From Bacillota bacterium (GTDB lineage Bacteria; Bacillota; Clostridia; Christensenellales; Aristaeellaceae), in NCBI GenBank assembly GCA_023436585.1, contig JAEZIN010000028.1:372001-436000 (forward strand): DNA of 64,000 nucleotides. The letters run 5' to 3'. Positions 43,020-50,774 of this stretch are shown here, piece by piece (the first letter of the stretch is position 1; each line of letters opens with the position of its first letter). The notes beneath the pieces were generated by a model that was given only the letters and a program-made list of their open reading frames with translations, made no database searches and was not told the DNA's origin. Position numbers and translations under genes: made by a program.

Positions 43020-43031
43020 GGAGGTCCGGCT

Positions 43032-44435
43032 TTGAAACAGCAGCGCATGAATTTCAGACTGCTTACCCTGCTTTTGCTGGGTATGTTTGCATTGCTGGCG
43101 GTGTATGGCGGCTACAGCGTCATTATGTACGGCAGCCGGTGGGTGGCCCACCGCGGAAATACGAGACAATTGAATGACGCCGCTTTGCGGGGCGATGTGC
43201 TGGACCGCAACGGCGTCGTCCTGGCCGCAACCACCGCCGAAGGGAAGCGCGTCTATCAGTCGGATGAAGCAAGCCGCCGGGCTGTGGTGCACCTGATGGG
43301 CGATGAAAAAAAGAACGTGGCCAACGGTGTGGAATCCTTCAAGGCCAGTTACCTTCTGGGCTTTGAATCCACCTTGGCGGAGCGGCTTGTGCAGATGCTC
43401 AATGGGGACGAACGCAAGGGCGACAGCCTGACCCTTACTGTGGACAGCAGGCTGTGCACCAATATTATGAAAGCGTTTCCCCAGGGCTCGGCAGGTGCCG
43501 CCGTGGTGATGAACTACAAGACCGGGGAAGTCATAGGCATGGTCAGCCTGCCGACCTTTGACCCAAACAATGTGGAAGCCGTATCAGAGAATGATCCGGC
43601 CACGCCTTTTTGGAACAGGGTGACGCAGGCCATGTATCCGCCGGGAAGCACTTTTAAAATCATCACCATGGCCAGTGCCTTGGAAAACATACAGGATATT
43701 CAAACGCGGACCATGTTCTGCACAGGCCAGCTTCCCGTCATGAACCAGGTGATTACCGACTTTGGCGACGCCGTCCATAATGATAAAACGCTGACGCAGG
43801 CTTTTGCCGTAAGCTGCAACAATATATTCGCATCCCTTGCCACGGAACTGGGGGATGACCGGCTGCGCAAAACGGCGGAAGCATTCGGCTTTAACGAAAA
43901 CTTCCTGTTTAGGGATCTGGTGGTGGAGAACAGCGTTTATCCCACCACCGGCCGCGACAAGCTGCAAATCGCCTGGTCCGGCGCGGGGCAGGGGAATGTG
44001 ACAGCCACACCGCTGCATATGTGCATGGTGGCCGCGGCGGTGGCCAACGGCGGGGTGATGATGGAGCCGGGGCTCATCAAAGCGGTTGTGAACGACAGCG
44101 GTTCAACGCGAAAGGATTACACGCCTAAGGTATACAAAAGGGCGATGCCCGAAGACATCGCCTCCATCCTCAAATCGGCCATGCGGACGGTTACCACATC
44201 CGGTACGGGTGTTAACGCGCAGGTGGAGGGCCTGAAGGTATGCGGCAAGACCGGCTCGGCCGAAACGAAGATCGATCAGGTGGATGTGGTGCACGGCTGG
44301 TATGTGGGCTTTTTGGATGAGCCGGACCTGCCTTATGCCGTCAGCGTGATTGTGGAAAAGGGCGAAAGCGGCAGCGGTTCGGCCGCGCCTATCGCCAAGC
44401 AGATCTTTCAATACTTGAAGAACAATTACCGGTAA
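43032..44435 (+). CDS. Class B penicillin-binding protein (transpeptidase, PbpA-like)
   Basis: Cross-links peptidoglycan; likely partner of the preceding SEDS protein. The 467-residue protein has an N-terminal membrane anchor (LLTLLLLGMFALLAVYGGY), a dimerisation-type region with RGDVLDRNGVVLA, and a transpeptidase domain with SxxK at Ser206-Lys209 (STFK), SxN at Ser261-Asn263 (SCN) and KTG at 406-408. TTG 43032 is supported by AAGGAGG eight bases upstream. The short length resembles PbpA of FHA-RodA-PbpA operons. A terminator follows. Confidence 0.92.
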   Translation: MKQQRMNFRLLTLLLLGMFALLAVYGGYSVIMYGSRWVAHRGNTRQLNDAALRGDVLDRNGVVLAATTAEGKRVYQSDEASRRAVVHLMGDEKKNVANGVESFKASYLLGFESTLAERLVQMLNGDERKGDSLTLTVDSRLCTNIMKAFPQGSAGAAVVMNYKTGEVIGMVSLPTFDPNNVEAVSENDPATPFWNRVTQAMYPPGSTFKIITMASALENIQDIQTRTMFCTGQLPVMNQVITDFGDAVHNDKTLTQAFAVSCNNIFASLATELGDDRLRKTAEAFGFNENFLFRDLVVENSVYPTTGRDKLQIAWSGAGQGNVTATPLHMCMVAAAVANGGVMMEPGLIKAVVNDSGSTRKDYTPKVYKRAMPEDIASILKSAMRTVTTSGTGVNAQVEGLKVCGKTGSAETKIDQVDVVHGWYVGFLDEPDLPYAVSVIVEKGESGSGSAAPIAKQIFQYLKNNYR

Positions 44436-44444
44436 ACATGAAGA

Positions 44445-44476
44445 AAGGGGCTGCCAGAAAATGTGGCAGCCCCCTT
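44445..44476. terminator. Terminator after the PBP operon, shared with the convergent small gene
   Basis: Stem AAGGGGCTGCCA/TGGCAGCCCCCTT (one bulge) with a seven-base loop. Confidence 0.7.
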
Positions 44477-44485
44477 CGGTATGGA

Positions 44486-44782
44486 TTACGCCTCGTTCCT
44501 TGGGTCGCGGCTCTTTTGCTTTGGCGCGAGGGGATTAATGTATTCGATCTCCATCTGGTCAAAGCTGATGGTTTCCATAAAATGTTCTTGGGTAAAGCGG
44601 GTCTGGCCAAACTCCTCCCACTCCCGCTGATTTTTGGAAAGCCACAGCGGGCGGGAAAGGTCCAGTTCCTTTAGCGCCGCCTGCAACGCTTCCATGGGAT
44701 CGTCCCTTGTGCAGGGGGCGGTGGTTTGCTTGATAATTCGGTGGCCTTTTATGATGCGGACCCACAGGCTGGATGATTGCAA
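44486..44782 (-). CDS. Small conserved hypothetical protein
   Basis: The 98-residue product starts QSSSLWVRIIKGHRIIKQ after a TTG, and continues with DDPMEALQAALKELDLSRP, LWLSKNQREWEEFGQT and FTQEHFMETISFDQMEIEYI. It has the look of a widespread clostridial family of about 95-100 residues with no known function. TTG 44782 is chosen because GAGGAGG lies eight bases upstream; the longer frame to 44824 would include that site. No membrane segment or metal motif. Alone between a terminator and a repeat-rich gap. Confidence 0.75.
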   Translation of the reverse strand: MQSSSLWVRIIKGHRIIKQTTAPCTRDDPMEALQAALKELDLSRPLWLSKNQREWEEFGQTRFTQEHFMETISFDQMEIEYINPLAPKQKSRDPRNEA

Positions 44783-44874
44783 TAGCGGTTCCTCCTCAAA
44801 CGGGATGGTATCATTATGGGCCAAGCCATCAAAAAACGCAACAGGGGGAATCGCATATACAGTGGGATATAGAT

Positions 44875-44919
44875 TTCGCCCCTGAGGGGGCGACCAGGGC
44901 TTTCCGATCCTCCATCTGG
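44875..44919. repeat. Paired-hairpin repeat, divergent copy C
   Basis: TTTCG CCCC TGAG GGGG CG ACCA then GGGCTTTCCGATC and a CCAG/CTGG closing pair. It aligns with the copies at 6380 and 8086. The first stem is changed on both arms (CGTGCC/GGCACG to CGCCCC/GGGGCG), keeping the pairing. Confidence 0.6.
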
Positions 44920-45152
44920 CTCAATAGTCGCCCTGCTTCGCATTCCGCAAGCTCAATGGTCGTTCCGGTTCGCTGCCGCTCCCGTCCCTCCCTTTCGCTT
45001 GATTCATCCACCCGGCCCATTTCCGTCACAGGCGGGGGCCGGGTTCCTTCACCGCTTGCATTGCTCCTTTTCGCCAGCCTCCTCCCCCGACAGCTCAATC
45101 GGCGCGCTGCTGCGCTGCCGCTTGCATCGCTTGTTTCGCCGTTTCCTATGCC

Positions 45153-45232
45153 TCACTTCATCCGCCGCAGGCGGCGCTTCGGCTTCGGAACCTCGCTTCA
45201 TCCGACACAGGCGGCGCTTCGGCTTCGGAGCC
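45153..45232. repeat. Tandem direct duplication, two 40-base units
   Basis: Two adjacent 40-base units sharing CTTCATCCG and AGGCGGCGCTTCGGCTTCGG match at about 36 of 40 bases. The first unit also forms CCGCCGCAGGCGG, a small hairpin that the second unit breaks. Confidence 0.75.
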
Positions 45233-45281
45233 CTGGACCTTCGGGGCCACCCACTCTAAACTCAAAGCGCAAGATGATGTA

Positions 45282-45310
45282 TTGCCATCCCCTGTAAACC
45301 GCGATATAAT
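45282..45310 (+). promoter_or_regulatory. Sigma-A promoter of the WalJ-like gene
   Basis: TTGCCA, 17 bases, TATAAT; start expected near 45317, about 30 bases before the ATG. Confidence 0.78.
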
Positions 45311-45346
45311 GAAAGGCAGATTCATTTTTCTGGAGGGACGCTTAGG

Positions 45347-46180
45347 ATGGAGATGACCTTCTGCCCCTTGTTCAGCGGGTCCAGCGGCAATGCGCTGTAT
45401 GTGGCCACGGAGCGGACACGTCTGCTTGTGGACGCCGGCCTGCCCGGGAAAGCGGTGGTGGAAGCGTTATCCAGCATCGGCGTCAATCCTGCCAGCCTGT
45501 CGGCCATCCTCATCACCCATGAGCATACGGACCATGTGAGGGGGGCGGGCATCTTAAGCCGCAAGTTTGATCTGCCCATCTATGCCACGCCGGGCACCTG
45601 GTATGCCATGGAGCGGGCCCTTGGCCCCATCAGCCAGCGCAACCGGCGCGAGTTTTATCCCGATACGGATTTTTATGTGGACGAGATCGGCGTTACGCCG
45701 TTTCTGATCCCCCATGACGCGGCGGAGCCTGTAGGCTACAGGTTAAGCCATAGCACATTCAGCGTGGCCACCGCCACGGATATGGGCATCATCCGCAAGA
45801 ATGTGCTGGAGCAGCTGGCCGGGGTGGACCTTCTTTTATTGGAGAGCAACCATGACCCCGAGATGCTGCGCCAGAATCCGCATTATTCTCAGGCGCTGAA
45901 AAAGCGCATTCTGGGCAACAAGGGGCATCTTAGCAACGATGCCTGTGCCGAAGCGGTGCTTTCCCTGGTGCAGACGGGCGTGCGCCATGTGGTGCTGGGT
46001 CACCTGAGCGCCGAAAACAATCTGCCGGAGCTGGCTTACAGCACCACCTGCCGCATGCTTATGGGGGCGGGCCTTGTCTGCGGCCAGGATGTGACGGTGG
46101 ACATGGCCTGGCGCGACCGGGTGGGCAACGTGTATGTGATTCGGGACGGCAGGATGGAAAAAGCCCAGCGCTGCGTATGA
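45347..46180 (+). CDS. MBL-fold metallohydrolase, WalJ/YycJ-like
   Basis: The 277-residue protein starts with PLFSGSSGNALYVATE and has the metal motif THEHTDHVRG, later LLLESNHDPEML and VVLGHLSAENNLPE, the pattern of YycJ/WalJ proteins, predicted 5'-3' exonucleases often linked to the WalRK (YycFG) regulon. ATG 45347 follows GGAGG by ten bases. No walRK genes are adjacent here. It may form a unit with the CPBP and rlmH genes downstream; walJ next to rlmH is also seen in bacilli. Confidence 0.88.
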   Translation: MEMTFCPLFSGSSGNALYVATERTRLLVDAGLPGKAVVEALSSIGVNPASLSAILITHEHTDHVRGAGILSRKFDLPIYATPGTWYAMERALGPISQRNRREFYPDTDFYVDEIGVTPFLIPHDAAEPVGYRLSHSTFSVATATDMGIIRKNVLEQLAGVDLLLLESNHDPEMLRQNPHYSQALKKRILGNKGHLSNDACAEAVLSLVQTGVRHVVLGHLSAENNLPELAYSTTCRMLMGAGLVCGQDVTVDMAWRDRVGNVYVIRDGRMEKAQRCV

Positions 46181-46261
46181 GCCTGTTACGCCGGGAGAAA
46201 TGCTGAAGGCAGGGCATACGTAAAAACGGGGCGGCTGAAATGGCCTGAAGGGGGAAACGGG

Positions 46262-47236
46262 TTGTCCAGACTGGAAAAGACCATTGGCGCGCGCAGCGTG
46301 CTCACCTTATTGATCATTACGGCGCTGTTGCGGATCGGCTTTATGTTCGGGGCCGATTTATGGATTACGGAGCAGGCGCTGAATCAGCCGGAAATCTATT
46401 ATGCCTTCTCCATGCTCCATGAGATTGTCACCATTGGCATTCCTGTATTTGTGTTCATTTATCTGTTCAGGCCGCGGTACATGCCTGTTTTGAAAGCGCA
46501 AATGGCTTACCCGCCCCTGGGAGCCTCCCTGCGGACGGTATTGGCGGCCATCGTCGGGGCCGTAGCCCTGGAATTGTTCATCGCCATATGGGGAGTACTT
46601 CTGGAAGCGCTGCATGTTGTGATCCGGGTGCCGGATGTGCCCTTGCCCGGCAACGGCGCGCAGATCATACTGGCTGTGGCGGCGGTGTGCATCACGCCCG
46701 CCGTGCTGGAGGAGCTTCTTTTCCGCGGCGCTGTGCTGGAGGGGCTGAAAAGGGAGCTGCCGCAAAAGGCGGCGCTGTGGCTTTCGGCGCTTTTATTTGC
46801 CTTCATGCATGGATCGCTGATAGGGCTGCCGGCGCATGTGGCACTGGGGCTGATTATCACTTTGCTGGCCATCAGGCAGGGCAATCTGCAATTGCCCATG
46901 ATCTATCACTTTTCCCATAACGCGGCGTCCTTGCTGATCTCGCTGTATATACGCAATATCATGGAAGGCGTGAACCTTGAGGCGCAGGCGGAGGCTATTC
47001 AGGGCACGTCTATGCTGCCGGCGGTGCTCAGTGTTCTCTCCACGGCAGTGATGGCGGCTTTCGCTTTCTGGCTTTTGATCCGGCCGCTGCTGGCGCCAAT
47101 CAAAGAGGGAAAGAGCACACAGGCAGCCGTTGAAAGCCGCCTGCCGCACAATCGCCGCAGAATGGTGATTGTGCTGACGGCAATATTGCTGCTGCTTTTG
47201 CTCCCATTTTATGCACTGGATTTCCTCCCGGTATGA
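46262..47236 (+). CDS. CPBP family intramembrane metalloprotease
   Basis: The 324-residue protein has about eight membrane helices and the CPBP/Abi motifs EELLFRGAVLEGLKRE (EExxxR), FAFMHGSL (FxxxH) and HFSHNAASL (HxxxN). Family members cleave membrane proteins or prenylated peptides, or protect against bacteriocins. TTG 46262 follows AAGGGGG by seven bases. It is 15 bases upstream of rlmH. Substrate unknown. Confidence 0.88.
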   Translation: MSRLEKTIGARSVLTLLIITALLRIGFMFGADLWITEQALNQPEIYYAFSMLHEIVTIGIPVFVFIYLFRPRYMPVLKAQMAYPPLGASLRTVLAAIVGAVALELFIAIWGVLLEALHVVIRVPDVPLPGNGAQIILAVAAVCITPAVLEELLFRGAVLEGLKRELPQKAALWLSALLFAFMHGSLIGLPAHVALGLIITLLAIRQGNLQLPMIYHFSHNAASLLISLYIRNIMEGVNLEAQAEAIQGTSMLPAVLSVLSTAVMAAFAFWLLIRPLLAPIKEGKSTQAAVESRLPHNRRRMVIVLTAILLLLLLPFYALDFLPV

Positions 47237-47251
47237 GGATAAAGAGGCGTT

Positions 47252-47731
47252 ATGCAGACGGCTGTACTTTGTCTTGGAAAACTGAGGGAGAAACATTGGC
47301 GTCAGGCCGCGGATGAATACCTGAAGCGGCTGTCCCGCTATGGCCGTGTGGAAGAAATCGAGCTTGCTGACGAGCCGGAGCCTTCGGAGGAAAACGAGGC
47401 GCTATCCCGGCAGGTTCTGGACAGGGAAGCGGCCCGGCTGCTGGCTAGGATAAAGCCGGGGGATTATGTGATCGCCCTGTGCATCGACGGCAAGCAGTGG
47501 GACAGCGTTGATTTTTCCAGGCACATAAGCGAGCTGCCGCAAAGAGGGTATCAGCGTACCGTGTTCGTAATCGGCGGTTCTCTGGGGCTGGGGGAGGCTG
47601 TAATCAGCCGGACTGACGAGAAAATATCGTTATCGAAGATGACCTTTCCCCATCAGCTCGCCAGGGTTCTCTTGCTGGAGCAAATTTACAGGGCTGCAAA
47701 GATCAGCGCCGGGGAAAGATACCACAAATAG
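47252..47731 (+). CDS. rlmH: 23S rRNA (pseudouridine1915-N3)-methyltransferase
   Basis: Methylates pseudouridine 1915 in helix 69 of 23S rRNA using SAM. The 159-residue SPOUT protein has the trefoil-knot signature FVIGGSLGLGEAV and the terminal SLSKMTFPHQLARVLLLEQIYRAAKISAGERYHK-type tail (seen in parts), which is diagnostic. Length is exactly as expected. The stop is immediately followed by the R2 hairpin element, with its left hairpin two bases after the TAG. Confidence 0.95.
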   Translation: MQTAVLCLGKLREKHWRQAADEYLKRLSRYGRVEEIELADEPEPSEENEALSRQVLDREAARLLARIKPGDYVIALCIDGKQWDSVDFSRHISELPQRGYQRTVFVIGGSLGLGEAVISRTDEKISLSKMTFPHQLARVLLLEQIYRAAKISAGERYHK

Positions 47732-47732
47732 C

Positions 47733-47992
47733 ATGGGCGGTAATTGTTTCCGCCCATCAGCGTATCAACAAAGTGGCTATGCCACTTTGTTGAGCTTTTC
47801 CCTCGCTGCTACTTGACACTGGCTTCGCCATTGTGCGGCCGTTTGCTCGGGCAAGGAAGGAATTTCTTCGAAATTCCCGCGCAAACCACCGCACATGTCG
47901 CTGGTTTGCGATCAAGAATCAGAGGGCTTCGGCCCTCCGATACCTCCCGGGGTTTTTTGATGGTTTGATGGGCGGAAATTGTTTCCGCCCAT
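47733..47992. repeat. Composite hairpin element R2: core bracketed by a duplicated 25-base hairpin
   Basis: The core (47760-47960) matches the R1 core at 25980-26181, same stems in the same order: TCAACAAAGTGGC/GCCACTTTGTTGA with TAT loop, GGAATTTC/GAAATTCC with TTC loop, CGCAAACC/GGTTTGCG, GAGGGC-TTCG-GCCCTC, short stem and T6. The bracket is a different hairpin from R1: ATGGGCGG/CCGCCCAT, present at 47733-47757 and 47968-47992, with one loop difference. It begins two bases after the rlmH stop. No protein is credibly encoded. Confidence 0.85.
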
Positions 47993-48144
47993 GTTTCATA
48001 GTACGGTTGGCTATATTATATATATTACAGTGCGAATGGCAGGGATAACCGCGAAGCGTGGGGAAATATGGAATCATGGGTTTTCAAGGAACACAAAAAA
48101 ACGCGCCGGGCCATTTCGCCGGGAACTTTATGGGAGGGATGAGG
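47993..48144 (+). other. Leader region of the 2-oxoacid oxidoreductase operon
   Basis: AT-rich TATATTATATATATT near 48012-48027 could hold a minus-10 box, but no clear minus-35 was found. GGGAGGG at 48132-48138 is the ribosome site for the next gene. Nothing else recognised. Confidence 0.35.
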
Positions 48145-49809
48145 TTGTACAATCTGTTGATCGGGGGAGCCGCAGGACAAGGCATCGACACCACGGCAGC
48201 CATTTTGGAAAAGCTGCTCAAAAGGGCAGGTTACAGCGTTTTTACCATGCGTGATTTCATGTCGCGCATTCGCGGCGGGCATAACTTTTGCACTATCCGT
48301 TTCGGCACAGAAACCGTGCGTTCCCATAACAACCGGTTTGATGGGATCATCGCCATGAACCGGGAAACGGTTGATTTGCATAAAGATGAGCTGAGCGAGA
48401 ACGGGTTCATCCTCTGCGATGAAAAGCTGGGCGTTCAGGACAGCCGGGCTGTGGCGCTGAACATGGACGACCGGGCCAAAGCGCTGGGAAACCCCCGCGT
48501 GGCCGGGAGCATTGCTATAGGCGCGGTTTTGAAGCTGTTCGGGGAGAGCCTTGAAAAGGTCGAGGATGTGTTCAAGGAGGCTGTTCATCCCCAATACCTG
48601 GACGTGAACATGAAAGCTGTTCAGGAGGGGTACGGGCTTACGGAAAAGAGGTTCAGCCACTATGACGGGCCCTATGGCGATTGGCTGCTGATCAGCGGCA
48701 GCAAGGCGATGGCCTTGGGCGCGCTGGCCGCGGGGCTGAAATTCTATTCCGCGTATCCCATGTCCCCCTCCACAGCCATTATGGAATACCTGGCCGGCAA
48801 GAGCCGGGAGGCCGGTGTGGTGGTGGAGCAGGCGGAGGATGAGATCGCCGGCATCAACATGGCCATCGGCGCATCCTTTGCCGGGGCGCGGGCCATGACG
48901 GGAACCTCCGGCGGCGGCTTCTCCTTAAAGGTGGAAGCGCTGGGCCTGTCGGGCATGGCGGAGATCCCGCTGGTGGTGGCTAATGTGCAGCGGCCCGGCC
49001 CTGTGACAGGTCTGCCCACCCGTACGGAGCAGAGCGATTTGAAGTTTGTGATTTCCGCATCCCAGGGCGAATTCCCCCGGATGGTCATCGCCGTGCGGGA
49101 CCAGGAGGACGCGTTTTATCAGACCGCCCGTGCCTTTGACATCGCGGAGCGGTATCAAATCCCCGTAATCCTGTTAAGCGACCAGTACCTGGGCGATGCT
49201 ACCACGACGGTGAAGCCCTTCGATCTTTCCGGGATTCAAACAGCCGAGCCGGGCAGGGAGTGGAATGAGGAGGAATACCTGCGCTTCCGCTTTACGGAAA
49301 ACGGCATTTCCCCCAGGCTTGTGCCGGGCAAGGTGAATGCTTTCGTATCCGCCGACAGTGACGAGCATGACGAGCGGGGCACCATCACCGAATCGGCCGA
49401 TATGCGTAACAGGATGATGGAAAAGCGCATGGGCAAAATCGATCTTTTGAAGCAGGAGCTGAAGGAGCCGGACTTTATCGGCCCGGAGGAATTTGATACG
49501 CTGCTTCTGGGCTGGGGCTCGCTGAAGGGTCCGCTGTATGAGGCCGTGGAAGCGCTGAACAAGAATTCCGGCGAAAAGTACGCGGCGCTGGTGTTTGGGG
49601 ACATCTATCCCCTGCCGGAAAAGCTGCTGCTTGAAAAAGCAAACAAGGCAAAGCGGATCATCAACGTGGAGCAGAACTATACGGGTCAATTGGCGCAGCT
49701 GGTGAGGGAAACCACCGGCATTGCTTGCGCCGGCTCCGTGCTCAAATACGACGGGCGGCAGCTATCCGGCGAGGAGATCGCCCGTTTGGTAAAGGGGGAA
49801 ACAAAATAA
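48145..49809 (+). CDS. korA: 2-oxoacid:acceptor oxidoreductase, fused gamma-alpha subunit
   Basis: Part of a CoA-dependent, ferredoxin-linked 2-oxoacid oxidoreductase (2-oxoglutarate or branched 2-oxoacids). The 554-residue protein has an N-terminal gamma domain (IGGAAGQGIDTTAAILEKLL, MSRIRGGHNF), then the alpha domain (AYPMSPSTAIMEYLA, VVEQAEDEIAGINMAIGASFAGA, MTGTSGGGFSLKVEALGL). TTG 48145 is six bases after GGGAGGG; ATG 48139 abuts that site and the frame further upstream lacks one. Its TAA overlaps the korB ATG. No ferredoxin-domain (delta) gene is adjacent, so an external ferredoxin is expected. Confidence 0.88.
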   Translation: MYNLLIGGAAGQGIDTTAAILEKLLKRAGYSVFTMRDFMSRIRGGHNFCTIRFGTETVRSHNNRFDGIIAMNRETVDLHKDELSENGFILCDEKLGVQDSRAVALNMDDRAKALGNPRVAGSIAIGAVLKLFGESLEKVEDVFKEAVHPQYLDVNMKAVQEGYGLTEKRFSHYDGPYGDWLLISGSKAMALGALAAGLKFYSAYPMSPSTAIMEYLAGKSREAGVVVEQAEDEIAGINMAIGASFAGARAMTGTSGGGFSLKVEALGLSGMAEIPLVVANVQRPGPVTGLPTRTEQSDLKFVISASQGEFPRMVIAVRDQEDAFYQTARAFDIAERYQIPVILLSDQYLGDATTTVKPFDLSGIQTAEPGREWNEEEYLRFRFTENGISPRLVPGKVNAFVSADSDEHDERGTITESADMRNRMMEKRMGKIDLLKQELKEPDFIGPEEFDTLLLGWGSLKGPLYEAVEALNKNSGEKYAALVFGDIYPLPEKLLLEKANKAKRIINVEQNYTGQLAQLVRETTGIACAGSVLKYDGRQLSGEEIARLVKGETK

Positions 49810-50660
49810 TGGAAGAGAAGAAATTCGCAACCCACGAGACGGCCTGGTGCCCCGGCTGCGGTAATTTCAGCATATTGAACTGCCTGAAAACGGCGCTGGA
49901 GGAACTTGGGAAGGACCCGCATGAGGTATTGATGGTGGCCGGCATCGGCCAGGCGGCGAAGACGCCGCAATATATCAGCGCCAACTTCTTTTGCGGCCTG
50001 CATGGGCGGGCGCTGCCGGCAGCGGTGGCGGCCAAGATCGCCAATGAGGATTTGACTGTGATCGTGAATACCGGCGACGGCGATTCCTACGGCGAGGGCG
50101 GGAACCACTTTTTGCACAATATGCGCAGGAATGTGGATATCACCCACTTCGTGCACGACAATCAAATCTACGGCCTGACCAAGGGCCAGGCATCCCCCAC
50201 CACCATAGAGGGAATGGTCACCGGCGTACAGGCGGACGGCAGCGTGAACACGCCGCTCAATCCCATACTGCTGGCCATCGCCGCAGGTGCGGGCTTTGTG
50301 GGGCGCGGCTTCAGCGGCCAGCCCAAGCACCTGGTGGCGCTGATGAAGGAAGCCATCCAGTATCCCGGCTACGCGCTGGTGGATATCTTCCAGCCCTGCG
50401 TGAGCTTCAACAAGCTGAACACCTTCCAGTGGTACCAGCAGCGCACCTACATCCTCGGCGAGGACTATGATCCTTCCGACAAGCTGAAGGCCATGGAAAA
50501 AGCCATGGAGTTCTACGACAAGATTCCGCTGGGCGTGATCTACAGAGAGGAAAGGCCCACCTTCCACCGCAAGCATGCCGTATTGAAGGATGGCGTTCCC
50601 CTGATAGACAAAGCCGCAGACAAGGCCGTGGTGGAAAGGCTGATGCGGGAAGCGATCTGA
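49809..50660 (+). CDS. korB: 2-oxoacid:acceptor oxidoreductase, beta subunit (ThDP, Fe-S)
   Basis: The 283-residue protein has WCPGCGNF (Cys14, Cys17), FFCGLHGRALP and FQPCVSFNK supplying the likely four Cys for a [4Fe-4S] cluster, and the ThDP/Mg2+ motif GDGDSYGEGGNHFLHNMRRN with HDNQIYGLTKGQASPT. This fits the KorB/IorB-like beta subunit. ATG overlaps the korA stop. The operon ends at a strong terminator. Substrate range (2-oxoglutarate, pyruvate or 2-oxoisovalerate) is open; the nearby Liv transporter is too far to argue for branched-chain acids. Confidence 0.9.
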   Translation: MEEKKFATHETAWCPGCGNFSILNCLKTALEELGKDPHEVLMVAGIGQAAKTPQYISANFFCGLHGRALPAAVAAKIANEDLTVIVNTGDGDSYGEGGNHFLHNMRRNVDITHFVHDNQIYGLTKGQASPTTIEGMVTGVQADGSVNTPLNPILLAIAAGAGFVGRGFSGQPKHLVALMKEAIQYPGYALVDIFQPCVSFNKLNTFQWYQQRTYILGEDYDPSDKLKAMEKAMEFYDKIPLGVIYREERPTFHRKHAVLKDGVPLIDKAADKAVVERLMREAI

Positions 50661-50673
50661 TATTTTGATGGAG

Positions 50674-50709
50674 GGGAGGCGTATATGAGGATATGCGCCT
50701 CCCTTTTTT
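50674..50709 (+). terminator. Terminator of korAB
   Basis: GGGAGGCG/CGCCTCCC stem extended by four more pairs, GAGG loop, then T6. Confidence 0.88.
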
Positions 50710-50774
50710 GTGCATGGATAGAGAGGAAAGGCAAGCTTTAACCTGCTATGCTTTGACGGACGGGAGATGATGTG

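Larger units (their letters stand above)
44783..45281. other. Repeat-rich non-coding stretch upstream of walJ
   Basis: No gene is supported. It holds the third paired-hairpin repeat (44875-44919), then pyrimidine-rich sequence with many short GCTTCGG/GCCGC motifs, a CCGGCCC...GGGCCGG region near 45012-45052 and a 40-base tandem duplication (45153-45232). Composition is unlike the flanking genes. Open frames across it are Pro/Arg/Ser-rich and lack ribosome sites. Confidence 0.6.

Noticed and set aside
44773..45297. 174-codon open frame in the repeat-rich gap
   Set aside because: Pro/Arg/Ser-rich, built from repeats, no ribosome site, and it overlaps the start and ribosome site of the minus-strand small gene.
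47744..47968. Small open frames across R1 (25962-26189) and R2 that give similar peptides
   Set aside because: The similarity comes from the conserved stems. The frames begin inside the site-specific brackets, lack ribosome sites and differ in length and ends.
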